Shown: positions 36,143-45,821, numbered from the stretch's first letter. The stretch is DNA of 64,000 nucleotides from Bacillota bacterium (GCA_023443625.1 JAEZTQ010000017.1:124001-188000); one strand, 5' to 3'. Numbers and translations are program-made. The notes: generated from the sequence alone by a model not told the origin.

Positions 36143-37444
36143 ATGAGAAAAGTTATCCTAATCGTGCCGAAAGGTTCAAAATACGGAAAAAATAAATATT
36201 TGAAGGATTTTCTTGAGCAGAATAATATAGTATCCAAATTTTATGGTGCATGGGAAACGCCTAATTTAAGTTTACTTACCATAGCTGGATTGTTTCCGGA
36301 AGGTTATGATTTGAAATTTATTGATGAGGATCATGGAGAGCTTATACCATTTGAGGATAAGTTTGACTTGGTATTAGTCACCGGAATGACACAACAGATC
36401 AACAGAGCATATGAAATCTGTTCAAGGTTTAGGAAGCAGGGCAGTTATACAGTAATTGGTGGGATACATGTAACTATCTATCCCAAGGAAGCCTTGAATT
36501 ATGCCGATACAGTACTGGTAGGGGAAGGTGAAAGTATCTTTAAAAAGTTCTTAATTGATTTTGAGGGTGCCAATCCTAAAAGACTATATAAGGCAGATGC
36601 CTATGTGGATTTGTCCTTATCTCCTGTGCCAAGATATGATTTACTGAATACCAGTCTTTATAGTTCTTATAGTATACAGACCACAAGAGGGTGTCCGAGA
36701 ACCTGCGGATATTGTACACTGCCTGTAATGTATGGAACTGAATATAGACATAAAACTGTGGAGCAAGTGTTAAGGGAAATTCGAGCAATTAAAGCGGTGG
36801 ATCCTACACCATTTATTTTCTTTGCAGATGATAATATGTTTATAGATAGACGAAACTCATTGGCTTTGCTTAATGTTATCGAAAAAGAAAATATCATATG
36901 GGGAACACAAACTGATATTTCCGTGGCAAATAAACCAGAAATTTTAAGCTTACTAAAAGCAGCCGGATGCAGATGGCTATTCATCGGTTTTGAGAATATA
37001 TCGAAGAACAGTCTGGAGTTATTGGATAAAAATAAATGGAAAGCAAATGTAGCAAGCTGTTACACAGAAATGATTGAGAAAATCCATAAAGCAGGTATTT
37101 ATATTTGGGGATCATTTATGTTTGGCACAGATAAGGATGATGCTAGTGTCTTTGAAAATACCCTTGAATTCACTATGAAGAACGGGATCTTCTCTGGAAG
37201 TTTCACTATTTTAACACCGTTACCGGGAACAGAACTCTATATGAAAATGTTTAGAGAAAATAGGATTATTGATAATGACTGGAGCCGATACACTTTTTGG
37301 GATGTAGTATATAAGCCTGCATTGATGACGGAGGAAGTGTTAGCTAGAGGTGTTGCATGGATATATGATAAATTCTATTCCCCAGAAAACACCAAGAAGA
37401 GAATGGCTATGATAAAAAGAAACATAAAAAAATTGGAGAATTAA
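36143..37444 (+). CDS. Cobalamin-binding radical SAM protein B2
   Basis: A 433-residue close paralogue of B1. B12 domain features are TPNLSLLTIAGLFP, VIGGIHVTIYPKEA and LVGEGE. CX3CX2C is in TTRGCPRTCGYCTLPVMYG. The C-terminus has LTPLPGTELYMKM then WSRYTFWDVVYKP. It lies between the dikinase and B3 with minimal gaps. Five such paralogues in one operon suggest repeated or position-specific alkylations of one chain, as known for iterative B12 methylases such as CysS (inference). Confidence 0.88.
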   Translation: MRKVILIVPKGSKYGKNKYLKDFLEQNNIVSKFYGAWETPNLSLLTIAGLFPEGYDLKFIDEDHGELIPFEDKFDLVLVTGMTQQINRAYEICSRFRKQGSYTVIGGIHVTIYPKEALNYADTVLVGEGESIFKKFLIDFEGANPKRLYKADAYVDLSLSPVPRYDLLNTSLYSSYSIQTTRGCPRTCGYCTLPVMYGTEYRHKTVEQVLREIRAIKAVDPTPFIFFADDNMFIDRRNSLALLNVIEKENIIWGTQTDISVANKPEILSLLKAAGCRWLFIGFENISKNSLELLDKNKWKANVASCYTEMIEKIHKAGIYIWGSFMFGTDKDDASVFENTLEFTMKNGIFSGSFTILTPLPGTELYMKMFRENRIIDNDWSRYTFWDVVYKPALMTEEVLARGVAWIYDKFYSPENTKKRMAMIKRNIKKLEN

Positions 37445-37446
37445 TA

Positions 37447-39045
37447 ATGGAAGTATGCTTAATAAATCCACCCCTTAGTGTTCATGAATTTCCTCATTTA
37501 GCTTTACCATTGTTGAAGGGTTATCTGGAGAACCATGGAATAAAATGCAAGACAAAAGATTATAATGTTGAAATCATGGATGATATTATTAATGAAGGGT
37601 TAGAGAAGGTTGAAAGGTATTTTTACGATAGAGGTTTACATATTACTTTGAATGAAGTTAAAAGGAGATTTCAAAATGCAAGAAATGTCTTTTTATTAAA
37701 GGATAGAAATGGAAAAGATGAAAGAGCACAAAAGCTGATTAATACTTACTTGCGGATCGCCGGTTCAGATATCTTTTCAATATGCTTTAAACCTGACTCA
37801 CTGCAAAAAATTAAAGAGACGTATCAAAGATGTAATATTGAAGCTGACTCTAATAAGATTATTAAATATATCAGAGAGACTATTATTGCTTATTTTAAAG
37901 ATAATCCTTATAAAATTATTGGCATCTCAATACCTTTTACAAGTCAGATTTTTTACGCATTAATCATCGGTAGAGAGATTAAAAAAATCTTACCTGATTG
38001 TAAAGTGGTTCTGGGAGGTCCACAGATATCATTGTTTTGGAAAATACTCACAGATCATTTACCGTTTCATCAATCCTTTGATGCTATGATTTATGGCAAC
38101 GGAGAAATAGCGTTAGAAAAGTATATTAAAGCTATATATCAAAATGAGAATATAGAAAGCGTGCCCAATCTGATATATTTTGATAAAAATAATGTACTGC
38201 ATATTAATGAGGAAGAGAAAATAAAGGATATGATAGATATTCCTCTTCCTAACTTCTCTGATTTACCCCTGGACAAATATATCTTTGCAAAACTTCCCTA
38301 CCAGATGTCAAGAGGTTGTTATTGGAGTAAATGCGTTTTTTGTAGTTATCGTAATAATAAAGGTTATATTGCTAGAAAAGTTGAGATGGTAGCAGAGCAT
38401 TTTAAACAATTGGAGGAAAGATACGATCGACATATATTTCAATTCATTGACGATGCTATTCATCCTAATATATTAACAAGCTTCGCAAAAGCTCTTAAAA
38501 AGAATAATATGAAAATACGTTATGATGCTTACTTAAGGTTAGACGCAGGTTTTACTGCAGAGGTCTGTAAATTCCTTGCAGAGAGTGGTCTTAAAAATGT
38601 ACTATTTGGCTTTGAATCAGCAAATCAAAGAATGCTTAATTTCATGCAAAAAGGAAATACTCCAGAGAATATGCTTTATGTTATGAAAAACATGAAAAAT
38701 GCTGGTATACAAAATATATTAAGCTGTTTAATCGGATTTCCTACAGAAACGAGAGAAGAAGCATGGGAATCAATCCAATTTCTTAAGCAAAACAGGGAAT
38801 GGTATTATTGGGTATATATTGTTCACTTTGGTTTAATCTCGGATATGTGTAACAATGCAGAGAAATATGGCCTATATGATATTAATTATAATGATTTGAT
38901 ACGTTATGATGATTCTGGCTTTACTGCCCTTGGGTATCCATATAAAACCAGTATTGGTATGACAGTAGAAGAAGCATATCAAGTTATTAAAGAAGGTCGA
39001 AAAGAACTAGATATAACGATCTTTGATGATAACTTTTTTAGTTAG
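37447..39045 (+). CDS. Cobalamin-binding radical SAM protein B3 (different subfamily)
   Basis: A 532-residue protein not closely related to B1, B2, B4, B5 or B7. The N-terminus (MEVCLINPPLSVHEFPHLALP) and VLGGPQISLFWKI show a B12-binding region enlarged by about 100 residues. The Fe-S site is CX4CX2C (SRGCYWSKCVFCSYRN), a variant seen in several B12 radical SAM families. FGFESANQRMLNFMQKGN is the usual barrel segment. It starts 2 bp after the B2 stop. Confidence 0.85.
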   Translation: MEVCLINPPLSVHEFPHLALPLLKGYLENHGIKCKTKDYNVEIMDDIINEGLEKVERYFYDRGLHITLNEVKRRFQNARNVFLLKDRNGKDERAQKLINTYLRIAGSDIFSICFKPDSLQKIKETYQRCNIEADSNKIIKYIRETIIAYFKDNPYKIIGISIPFTSQIFYALIIGREIKKILPDCKVVLGGPQISLFWKILTDHLPFHQSFDAMIYGNGEIALEKYIKAIYQNENIESVPNLIYFDKNNVLHINEEEKIKDMIDIPLPNFSDLPLDKYIFAKLPYQMSRGCYWSKCVFCSYRNNKGYIARKVEMVAEHFKQLEERYDRHIFQFIDDAIHPNILTSFAKALKKNNMKIRYDAYLRLDAGFTAEVCKFLAESGLKNVLFGFESANQRMLNFMQKGNTPENMLYVMKNMKNAGIQNILSCLIGFPTETREEAWESIQFLKQNREWYYWVYIVHFGLISDMCNNAEKYGLYDINYNDLIRYDDSGFTALGYPYKTSIGMTVEEAYQVIKEGRKELDITIFDDNFFS

Positions 39046-39055
39046 AGGGAATAAC

Positions 39056-40360
39056 ATGAATCTTGCATTAATATCACCCAAGGGTATAGGGATGGGTAAA
39101 AGTGAAGAAAATAAGAGGACAGGCCGTATTTATGAAAGTCTTTCTAATATAGATACCCTTAAAGAGCTTATGTCTTGTCCCAATGCTCCGCTTTTAACAA
39201 TAGCAGCCATAGCAGAGCCTTATTTTGATGAGATTATATATATAGACGAAGAAATAGAAGAAATAGATTTTACAAAGCATTATGACCTAGTAGGTATGTC
39301 ATTTATGACGCAACAGGCCACAAGGGCCTATGAGTTATCTGAAATATTCAAAAAGCTAGGTTCCTATACTGTATGTGGCGGGATGCATCCTACAAACTTA
39401 CCAGATCAAACCCAGGAATATTTTGATACTGTTTTTATTGGTGAAGGCGAAGATACCTGGCATGATTTTATGACTGATTTCATCACAGGCAAACCAAAAG
39501 GTATTTATAAAAATAACAAGGAAATAGATATGGAGAAGGTGGCAATGCCACGATATGACTTATTAAAAATCAATCGATATAAGACTATTCCGGTTCAAAT
39601 TTCTAGAGGCTGTCCCCACAACTGTGCTTTTTGCGCATCAACAAAGGTATATGGTCCTAAATATAGACATAAAAGTGTACAACAGGTAGTTGATGAAATT
39701 ACTTATATTAAGACTTTAAAAAAATTCCCTCATATCTATTTCACGGATGATAACATGTTAGTGAAAAGAGAGTTTGCCATTGATTTACTTACCCGATTAA
39801 AAACGATGGGTATTCATTGGATGACTCATACGGATATCGGTGTAGCAGATAATAAGGATATACTTGAGCTTTTATATCCCTCTGGCTGCCGGAAACTGGT
39901 TGTAGGATTTGAAAGCATTGAAGGGAAATCCCTTAAGGCTTTAGAAAAGTGGAAATACAATAAATTAAATCAATATGCAAAGGCAATAGAAAGGATACAG
40001 TCTTATGGAATAGGAGTATGGGGAACCTTTATAGTTGGTCTTGATGGTGATGATAAGAATGTTTTTCAGAAGGTGATTGATTTTACACTAAGTAATAATC
40101 TATATGGTGCCATGATATCGGTACCCACTCCATTTCCAGGCTCTCAACTGTACAAACAGTTAGAGGATGAAAATAGAATACTGACCAAGCATTGGGGAAG
40201 CTATACCTTATGGAATGTTGTTGTTAATCCAAAGAATATGACAGTAAGGGAACTGGAAGAGGGGTTTGAGTATACTTTAAAAAGTATTTATTCCACAGAA
40301 GCAAGCCGAAAAAGGATGGAACATTTTAAAAAAATATATTTACAAATGGGAAAATGTTAA
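39056..40360 (+). CDS. Cobalamin-binding radical SAM protein B4
   Basis: A 434-residue member of the five-paralogue set. CX3CX2C is in ISRGCPHNCAFCASTKVYG. B12 segment: VCGGMHPTNLPDQT and IGEGED. C-terminus: PTPFPGSQLYKQL and WGSYTLWNVVVNP. ATG at 39056 is chosen because AGAGGGA precedes it. An ATG at 39023 lies inside the upstream gene and would add 11 residues without a ribosome site. Confidence 0.88.
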   Translation: MNLALISPKGIGMGKSEENKRTGRIYESLSNIDTLKELMSCPNAPLLTIAAIAEPYFDEIIYIDEEIEEIDFTKHYDLVGMSFMTQQATRAYELSEIFKKLGSYTVCGGMHPTNLPDQTQEYFDTVFIGEGEDTWHDFMTDFITGKPKGIYKNNKEIDMEKVAMPRYDLLKINRYKTIPVQISRGCPHNCAFCASTKVYGPKYRHKSVQQVVDEITYIKTLKKFPHIYFTDDNMLVKREFAIDLLTRLKTMGIHWMTHTDIGVADNKDILELLYPSGCRKLVVGFESIEGKSLKALEKWKYNKLNQYAKAIERIQSYGIGVWGTFIVGLDGDDKNVFQKVIDFTLSNNLYGAMISVPTPFPGSQLYKQLEDENRILTKHWGSYTLWNVVVNPKNMTVRELEEGFEYTLKSIYSTEASRKRMEHFKKIYLQMGKC

Positions 40361-40471
40361 CTGTTTATAAATGAAATTTGATACCGATTTACGATATCAG
40401 AGAGATAATTATTAAAAATATAGCTAATATCAATACGGATTGATAGATCTGTTATAAAGGCAGGAGTTAAT

Positions 40472-41776
40472 ATGCATTCAATTCTTTTTCTGGTTCCCAG
40501 AATGAATGGTCCAAAGGGTGATTATAAATTAAATTCTTCATGGGATGCAGACCTAACTAATAAGATGAGTATGAACAGATGGCAGGTAATTACACCATCT
40601 GTTTTATTATTGGCTGCAATAGGTAGAAAGGAAGGCTTTTGTGTAGAAATTATTGATGAGGAATTTAGAAATCTGGATCCCAATAAAAGGTATGATATCG
40701 TATGCTTATATACGGTTACTCCCAATGCGAAAAGAGCTTATAAGATCGCTGATCATTATCAAGCAATAGGCAGTTTCGTAGTAATCGGTGGAGTACATTC
40801 TCTTTTTATGCAGGAGGAAGCAATATTTCATTGCAATACTTTGATGCTGGGAGAAGGCGAGTACATCTTTCACCAGTTTTTATTAGATTACAAAGATGGC
40901 AAAACCAAGAAGCAATATTTACAGGAAGCTGGAACAGTTGATTTAAAGGATAGCCCTATTCCTTATTTTGAGCAGCTTAATAAGGCTGAGCAAAAACTAA
41001 TTCCAGTGCAAACTGCCAGAGGCTGCTCCCATAGTTGTAAGTTCTGTAATGTAAAAGGTCTGTATGGAAATAAGTTTCGTTATAAAAGTTGCCTACAGAT
41101 TACTAAGGAACTATCAGAGATATCAAAGCTACCCTTTGCAACAAAAATATATATTACTGATGATAATATATTCAGTTCTTATGCACATTTTCAGGTATTA
41201 AACTTATGCTTTAAAAATAGTCCTTTTCAATGGTATGCCAATACGGATATTTCTTTTGCAAAGCATGAAAGTGATATTAAATTAGCATATCAAAGTGGAT
41301 TAAGGCAAGTATTAATAGGCTTTGAAAGTGCTGATGAATCAAGATTATATCAATTAGATAAAGATAACTTTAAATATAGATACTACAGTAGATATAAAGA
41401 ATATATTCATAAAATACAATCAAACGGCATTGGTGTAGTGGGAAGCTTTATTGTTGGTAATATTGAGGATACAGAAGATACCTTTCAGTATTTAGAGGAT
41501 TTTATATATGAAACTAAGCTTTATGGGGCAAGTGTTACAATGGCAACACCATACCCAGGAACAGCACTTTTTGAAGAGATGAGTAAGCATAAAAAAATAC
41601 TATCTCTTAATTGGGATGATTACACTATCTTCCAGCCCATCCTAAAAGGATATCATCTATCGTTAGAGAGATTGAATGAACTGTATACTCAGTTGCTTTA
41701 TAAAATAAACTCACAGGAATTTATGAATAATAAAATAAAATACTTTACGAACATATTCAAGGAATTGAATCTATGA
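40472..41776 (+). CDS. Cobalamin-binding radical SAM protein B5
   Basis: A 434-residue paralogue with CX3CX2C in TARGCSHSCKFCNVKGLYG, VIGGVHSLFMQEEA in the B12 domain and ATPYPGTALFEEM near the end. Here the usual W-x-x-Y-x-x-W-x-V block reads WDDYTIFQPILKGY, so it is the most altered of the set at the C-terminus. An AGGAG site and a 111-bp gap precede it, one of the few spaces in region B. It overlaps the dehydratase block by 4 bp (ATGA). Confidence 0.87.
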   Translation: MHSILFLVPRMNGPKGDYKLNSSWDADLTNKMSMNRWQVITPSVLLLAAIGRKEGFCVEIIDEEFRNLDPNKRYDIVCLYTVTPNAKRAYKIADHYQAIGSFVVIGGVHSLFMQEEAIFHCNTLMLGEGEYIFHQFLLDYKDGKTKKQYLQEAGTVDLKDSPIPYFEQLNKAEQKLIPVQTARGCSHSCKFCNVKGLYGNKFRYKSCLQITKELSEISKLPFATKIYITDDNIFSSYAHFQVLNLCFKNSPFQWYANTDISFAKHESDIKLAYQSGLRQVLIGFESADESRLYQLDKDNFKYRYYSRYKEYIHKIQSNGIGVVGSFIVGNIEDTEDTFQYLEDFIYETKLYGASVTMATPYPGTALFEEMSKHKKILSLNWDDYTIFQPILKGYHLSLERLNELYTQLLYKINSQEFMNNKIKYFTNIFKELNL

Positions 41777-42591
41777 AAAAAAGGTTATTATATTTTTGCT
41801 CCTTCATTCCATTTATCAATCTTTCCTTAGCTGGATTTGAAATGATTAGTGTTTTTGATATCACTACAGAAGGAATAAACAAATATAGGCTTTCCGGTAA
41901 CTTATGCAGCTTCATCAAAAGCTGTGAAAGTATAAATTATGGGGAATATGATGGTGTCATCTTTACAAATTGCTGCAATAGCACACAAAGATTATATGAT
42001 TATGTTACTTACTATTACCCCAATACCTTCACCTATATATTAGACTTACCCCATGTGGTGGATATTACCTATAATTTTAAAACTTTTTTTCAAGCTTTAA
42101 GTAAGCATTTTGATATTCCTATCCAAGATAAGGAAGATCTACTACAGGATAATCTTACTAATAAGGAAAAGGATAAGGTTTTAGTGATCTCTTCTTCAAT
42201 TCATAAAAACTATATGAATGAGTTACAGCAACTATTTACTAATTACCATTTAAAGATTGAAACCTGTTGGAGTATTCCTAGGGGAGACCTGTTATTACAA
42301 GGAGAAAAAATAGTTTCTTGTCCTAGGATGATGAATTATTCTAATTATTTAGAAGATATAACAAATCATGCAAAAGCTGTAATCTTCATTGTAATGCAAA
42401 AATGTGATCAGATTATGTTTACCTATCCATTAATCCATGACCTATGTGAACAGAAGCAAAGGAAAGTTTTGCTAATAGAGGAAGATTATAACCAAGTTGT
42501 TTCAGAGAGAAGTAAAATACGTTATGAGGCATTTAAAGAATGCTTAGCATTAGATAGACTAGAGAGGTGGTTAAAGGAAGGTAGAAGATAA
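41773..42591 (+). CDS. 2-hydroxyacyl-CoA dehydratase D-component family protein, short
   Basis: A 272-residue protein, well below the 370-430 residues usual for the HgdA/HgdB family. The C-terminal MQKCDQIMFTYPLIHDLCEQ then KVLLIEEDYN follow the family pattern (KxCDP..YP..., LxIExDY) with a Cys ligand candidate. TNCCNSTQRLYDYV gives a second Cys site. The N-terminal part is shortened. It may be a third, structural or electron-transfer subunit beside the two larger homologues downstream (inference). It is coupled to B5 upstream. Confidence 0.65.
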   Translation: MKKRLLYFCSFIPFINLSLAGFEMISVFDITTEGINKYRLSGNLCSFIKSCESINYGEYDGVIFTNCCNSTQRLYDYVTYYYPNTFTYILDLPHVVDITYNFKTFFQALSKHFDIPIQDKEDLLQDNLTNKEKDKVLVISSSIHKNYMNELQQLFTNYHLKIETCWSIPRGDLLLQGEKIVSCPRMMNYSNYLEDITNHAKAVIFIVMQKCDQIMFTYPLIHDLCEQKQRKVLLIEEDYNQVVSERSKIRYEAFKECLALDRLERWLKEGRR

Positions 42592-42615
42592 CAAATTGAT
42601 CTTATATCTTCCTTT
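42573..42615 (+). promoter_or_regulatory. Mutually exclusive hairpins at a gene junction
   Basis: AAAGGAAG (42573-42580) can pair with CTTCCTTT (42608-42615), or GAAGATA (42584-42590) with TATCTTC (42605-42611); both cannot form together. They straddle the stop of the short dehydratase subunit and end 6 nt before the next start, which lacks a ribosome site of its own. A translational or transcriptional control is possible. Confidence 0.35.
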
Positions 42616-42621
42616 TATAAT

Positions 42622-43830
42622 ATGAATGAATTTACCCAAAGATTAAGATTATCAGAAGCACTTACTAATGAGATGGAGCTAAGTGCTGCCAGCATCCTTG
42701 TAAAAAAACAAATATCTATTTTTATGGAGTACATACATAATAATAAAGATAATATTGTGTGGACAAATATGGTGATGCCTACAGAAATTTTTTATGCATC
42801 GAATCTAATTCCTATACACACAGAATTAATTGCTGGTTGGCTTTCAACACTTAATCTTGCAGAGAAATATATTCAAATTGCACATGCAAAAGGATATAAT
42901 ATCAACCTTTGTTCTTATCACAAGGCTATCATTGGTGCTATTGAAGCAGGCATTCTCCCAAAACCAAAAATTGCGGTATTATCTACACATATTTGTGATG
43001 GTGGAAGCTTAATGGCAAGGTTATTTCAAGAAAAATTTCAGACAAAGGTTATGATTATTGATATTCCCTATCATAATACAAAAGAGAGCTATGACTATCT
43101 AAGTAATAAATTTATGCACTTAGCCAGATGGCTGGAAGATTACACGGGTGAAAAGATTGTAAAGAAAAACCTGTCTAAAGCAATAGCTTTATCGAATTTG
43201 GAAAGAAAGCATCTGGTAAAAGCTAACGAACTACGTAAAAAGAAAGCGCTATTTTGGGGAAATCTCGCCATAAGAAATATGTATGGAGTTACCTTCTTAT
43301 CGGGTTCTCAATTGGGAGCCCAGGTAGCAATGACCTATTATGAAGAGCTGAAGGGCAAAAAAGAAGTGCTGTCAAATTATCATAGAATATTATGGATTCA
43401 CTTTGCACCTTTATATGCCGGAGCTTTGATGCGATATTTCGAGGAAAACTTAAAATGTGTTATTACCTTTGATATAACAAGCTACATCTATTGGAACCAT
43501 TTGAATGAGGAAAAGCCTTATGAGAGTATCACGCAAAAAGCCTTATCACATTTTTTCTTAGGAGGTACAGATAACCGTATAAATTTATACTTGCATATTA
43601 TTCGGGAATATAACATTGATGGAATAGTTATGTTTATGCATCAAGGCTGTAGAGCCATTCCAGGATCCTCTTGGGAGTTGAAAGAAGTTAATAGGATAAC
43701 AAACATTCCATTTATGGAACTATATGGGGACTGTATAGATCCGGGAGGCTTCTCTTCAGAACAGATGAAATTAAGGATGGAAGCATTTTCGGAAGGGATG
43801 GTGAAAAGAAAACATGTACTTAGGTATTGA
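42622..43830 (+). CDS. 2-hydroxyacyl-CoA dehydratase subunit (HgdB-like)
   Basis: A 402-residue protein matching the 2-hydroxyacyl-CoA dehydratase D-component family (PF06050). TNMVMPTEIFYASNLIPI, then NLCSYHKAIIGAI, STHICDGG and MFMHQGCRAIPGSS supply Cys ligands for a [4Fe-4S] cluster. RMEAFSEGM closes it. Family knowledge: with an ATP-driven activator, these enzymes remove water from 2-hydroxyacyl thioesters through ketyl radicals, or reduce aromatic thioesters. The start ATG has no clear ribosome site, and a hairpin lies just before it. It overlaps the activator gene by 17 bp. Confidence 0.85.
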   Translation: MNEFTQRLRLSEALTNEMELSAASILVKKQISIFMEYIHNNKDNIVWTNMVMPTEIFYASNLIPIHTELIAGWLSTLNLAEKYIQIAHAKGYNINLCSYHKAIIGAIEAGILPKPKIAVLSTHICDGGSLMARLFQEKFQTKVMIIDIPYHNTKESYDYLSNKFMHLARWLEDYTGEKIVKKNLSKAIALSNLERKHLVKANELRKKKALFWGNLAIRNMYGVTFLSGSQLGAQVAMTYYEELKGKKEVLSNYHRILWIHFAPLYAGALMRYFEENLKCVITFDITSYIYWNHLNEEKPYESITQKALSHFFLGGTDNRINLYLHIIREYNIDGIVMFMHQGCRAIPGSSWELKEVNRITNIPFMELYGDCIDPGGFSSEQMKLRMEAFSEGMVKRKHVLRY

Positions 43831-44581
43831 CATTGGATCTGTTTCGACTAATGCAGTAATAATAAATAATAAGAGTAAAATAATTGGCTATACGATCTTG
43901 CCTAGCGGTTATAATCATAAACAAACTGTTGAAGATATAATATATGGTGTCTGTCAAAAAACAAAAATTAATCAGAAAGATATAGATAAAATAATAGGCA
44001 CAGGGTATGGTAGAGGGAATATTCCCAATACCTATAAAACAGTAACAGAGATAACTTGCCATGCTGTTGGAGTACATCATCTATATAAGAATACAGAGAT
44101 TGTAATAGACATCGGTGGACAGGACAGCAAGGTAATTAAGCTGTCAAAGGAAGGATTTGTGGAGAACTTTGTCATGAATGATAAATGTTCAGCGGGTACA
44201 GGTCGTTTTTTAGAGGTCATGGCGGGTATTATGAACATGGATATAATGGAGTTTTCATCCTATGGATTAAAATCAAAAAATCCCTATAAGGTTAGTAGCA
44301 CTTGCACGGTTTTTGCAGAAACAGAGGTCATTTCCGGTGTATCCAAGGGAATAAAAAGAGAGGATATCATAGCTGGTATATATGAATCCATTGTCAGAAG
44401 AGTTTTATCATTGGCAGGGAATGTTAATAGTAATAAAGGAATTGTATTAACTGGAGGTGTAGCTAAAAATATGGGTGTTGTTGAGTATATGAAAAGGAAA
44501 TTGCCGAATATTAAGGTTCCCTTTGAACCACAAATCACTGGGGCATTGGGAGCTGCGTTAATTGCTTGTTATGATGGATAA
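43814..44581 (+). CDS. 2-hydroxyacyl-CoA dehydratase activator ATPase (HgdC/BadG family)
   Basis: A 255-residue ASKHA-fold ATPase. It opens YLGIDIGSVSTNAV, has DIGGQDSKVIKL, and keeps the two cysteines that bridge the dimer's shared 4Fe-4S cluster: Cys125 (NDKCSAGTGRFLE) and Cys164 (SSTCTVFAETEV). It would pump an electron at very low potential into the dehydratase, at the cost of ATP. Length and motifs are standard. Its presence strongly supports active function of the neighbouring divergent subunits. Confidence 0.93.
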   Translation: MYLGIDIGSVSTNAVIINNKSKIIGYTILPSGYNHKQTVEDIIYGVCQKTKINQKDIDKIIGTGYGRGNIPNTYKTVTEITCHAVGVHHLYKNTEIVIDIGGQDSKVIKLSKEGFVENFVMNDKCSAGTGRFLEVMAGIMNMDIMEFSSYGLKSKNPYKVSSTCTVFAETEVISGVSKGIKREDIIAGIYESIVRRVLSLAGNVNSNKGIVLTGGVAKNMGVVEYMKRKLPNIKVPFEPQITGALGAALIACYDG

Positions 44582-45695
44582 GTTAATAAAGAAACTAGAT
44601 TTAATGGTACGTTATTTTCAGAACCAGGAGAGCAAGTTTTTAGCTACCTATATTGCTTCACAAAAAAAAGTCATAGAAAAGATTAGAGATGGGCGACCTT
44701 ATGTATTGTGTACCTATTATATTCCTTCTGAGATTACTAATATTTTTGATGTAGAATTTATATATATAGAGAGAATAGTAGGGCTTTCCATAAGCAGTAA
44801 TATAATTAATAATGTAAATAATCATGGATTGCCAAATAAAATATGCTCCTATCATAAAGCCTTTTTACAACTGATTAAGCAGAGAATTATCCCGCTACCA
44901 CAGATAATAATTACTTTAGATTACCCTTGCAAGGATGCCTTATTTCTGTGTGATTTTCTGCATAACTCTTATAACATTCCTATCTATCATCTTTGTATGA
45001 AGAATTTAACGGATGATATTAGGCGAATTTATCATCTATTAATGAGAAAATATAGTATAAAACAAAGTATAGAAAAGACAGTAGAATTATCTGGTCAGGC
45101 AATAATTTTAAAACAACAAATAGATTATTACCGACAGAAATATCCGGGAATAATTAAAAGTAATGAATGTTTAAAAATTTTTACAGTTGAAAATGATTAT
45201 GGTGGATATTCGGCAATATCTGTTTTAAACCAAATAAAAGAAGAAATCGAAGTAAAAATAAAGAGTTATTCATATACCAATAATGTAAAAATATTTTGGA
45301 TGGGCTTAATTCCTCTTTATAATAATAATATATTATCAGCAATCGAAAAGGAATTTCCATGTAAATTTATTTATGAAGAGATGTGGATGTTAGGTGAATA
45401 TCATCTTACTGCCAGCCATTTTTTTGAGGATTTAGCAAATAAAGTTAAATCCAATTTATTTTATGATACAGATTACCGAATCAAAAAAATCATTGACATT
45501 GTAAAAAAAACTAAAGCCGATATGGTGCTTAATCTTTTGCAGAAAAATTGTTCTTTCCTTCCTAAAACAGTGAATAGAATTTCCAGGTATTTATTATATG
45601 AAAATATACCAATTTATAATTTTGGGGCTGATGTGATTGATGGTGATTTTAATAGAGAAAAACTATTGCAGATTATAATTCCCAATATAAAATAG
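44571..45695 (+). CDS. 2-hydroxyacyl-CoA dehydratase subunit (second large homologue)
   Basis: About 374 residues. CTYYIPSEITNIFDVEFIYI, NKICSYHKAFLQLI and TLDYPCKDALFLCDFL follow the same plan as the subunit at 42622. NLLQKNCSFLPKT replaces its MHQGCRAIPG. It would form the heterodimer partner. The start is uncertain (ATG 44571 or 44574, TTG 44562), since all lie inside the activator's end. The gene closes the dehydratase block and is followed by a weak terminator-like and operator-like stretch. Confidence 0.78.
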   Translation: MMDKLIKKLDLMVRYFQNQESKFLATYIASQKKVIEKIRDGRPYVLCTYYIPSEITNIFDVEFIYIERIVGLSISSNIINNVNNHGLPNKICSYHKAFLQLIKQRIIPLPQIIITLDYPCKDALFLCDFLHNSYNIPIYHLCMKNLTDDIRRIYHLLMRKYSIKQSIEKTVELSGQAIILKQQIDYYRQKYPGIIKSNECLKIFTVENDYGGYSAISVLNQIKEEIEVKIKSYSYTNNVKIFWMGLIPLYNNNILSAIEKEFPCKFIYEEMWMLGEYHLTASHFFEDLANKVKSNLFYDTDYRIKKIIDIVKKTKADMVLNLLQKNCSFLPKTVNRISRYLLYENIPIYNFGADVIDGDFNREKLLQIIIPNIK

Positions 45696-45756
45696 CGAGT
45701 TTCTCTCCACTATATGGGGAAGTTTTTCACTATAGGAAAGTTGAGTAATAAAAGTT

Positions 45757-45800
45757 GCCTAAATTATATATCAAAGAGATAGGATTGATATATATTAGGC
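45757..45800 (+). promoter_or_regulatory. 15-bp inverted repeat overlapping a possible promoter
   Basis: GCCTAAATTATATATCA (45757-45773) faces TGATATATATTAGGC (45786-45800), a stem of 15 pairs with a 2-nt bulge and 12-nt loop. TTGATA (45785-45790) and TAGGAT (45808-45813), spaced 17 bp, could be a promoter; its start would lie at the ATG of the crotonase gene. Before it, CTCTCC...GGGGAAG with a T-run (45704-45726) may be a weak terminator. The repeat may be an operator for a regulator such as the TetR protein at 49722. Confidence 0.4.
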
Positions 45801-45821
45801 CAATAGATAGGATAATTACAA

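Noticed and set aside
36576..36984. Minus-strand ORFs of 70 and 105 codons inside radical SAM gene B2
   Set aside because: They lie opposite the conserved CX3CX2C coding region and show no protein character.
41773..42591. The short dehydratase homologue as a pseudogene
   Set aside because: The frame is intact, coupled to its neighbour and keeps Cys-containing family motifs, so a small subunit is likelier than decay.
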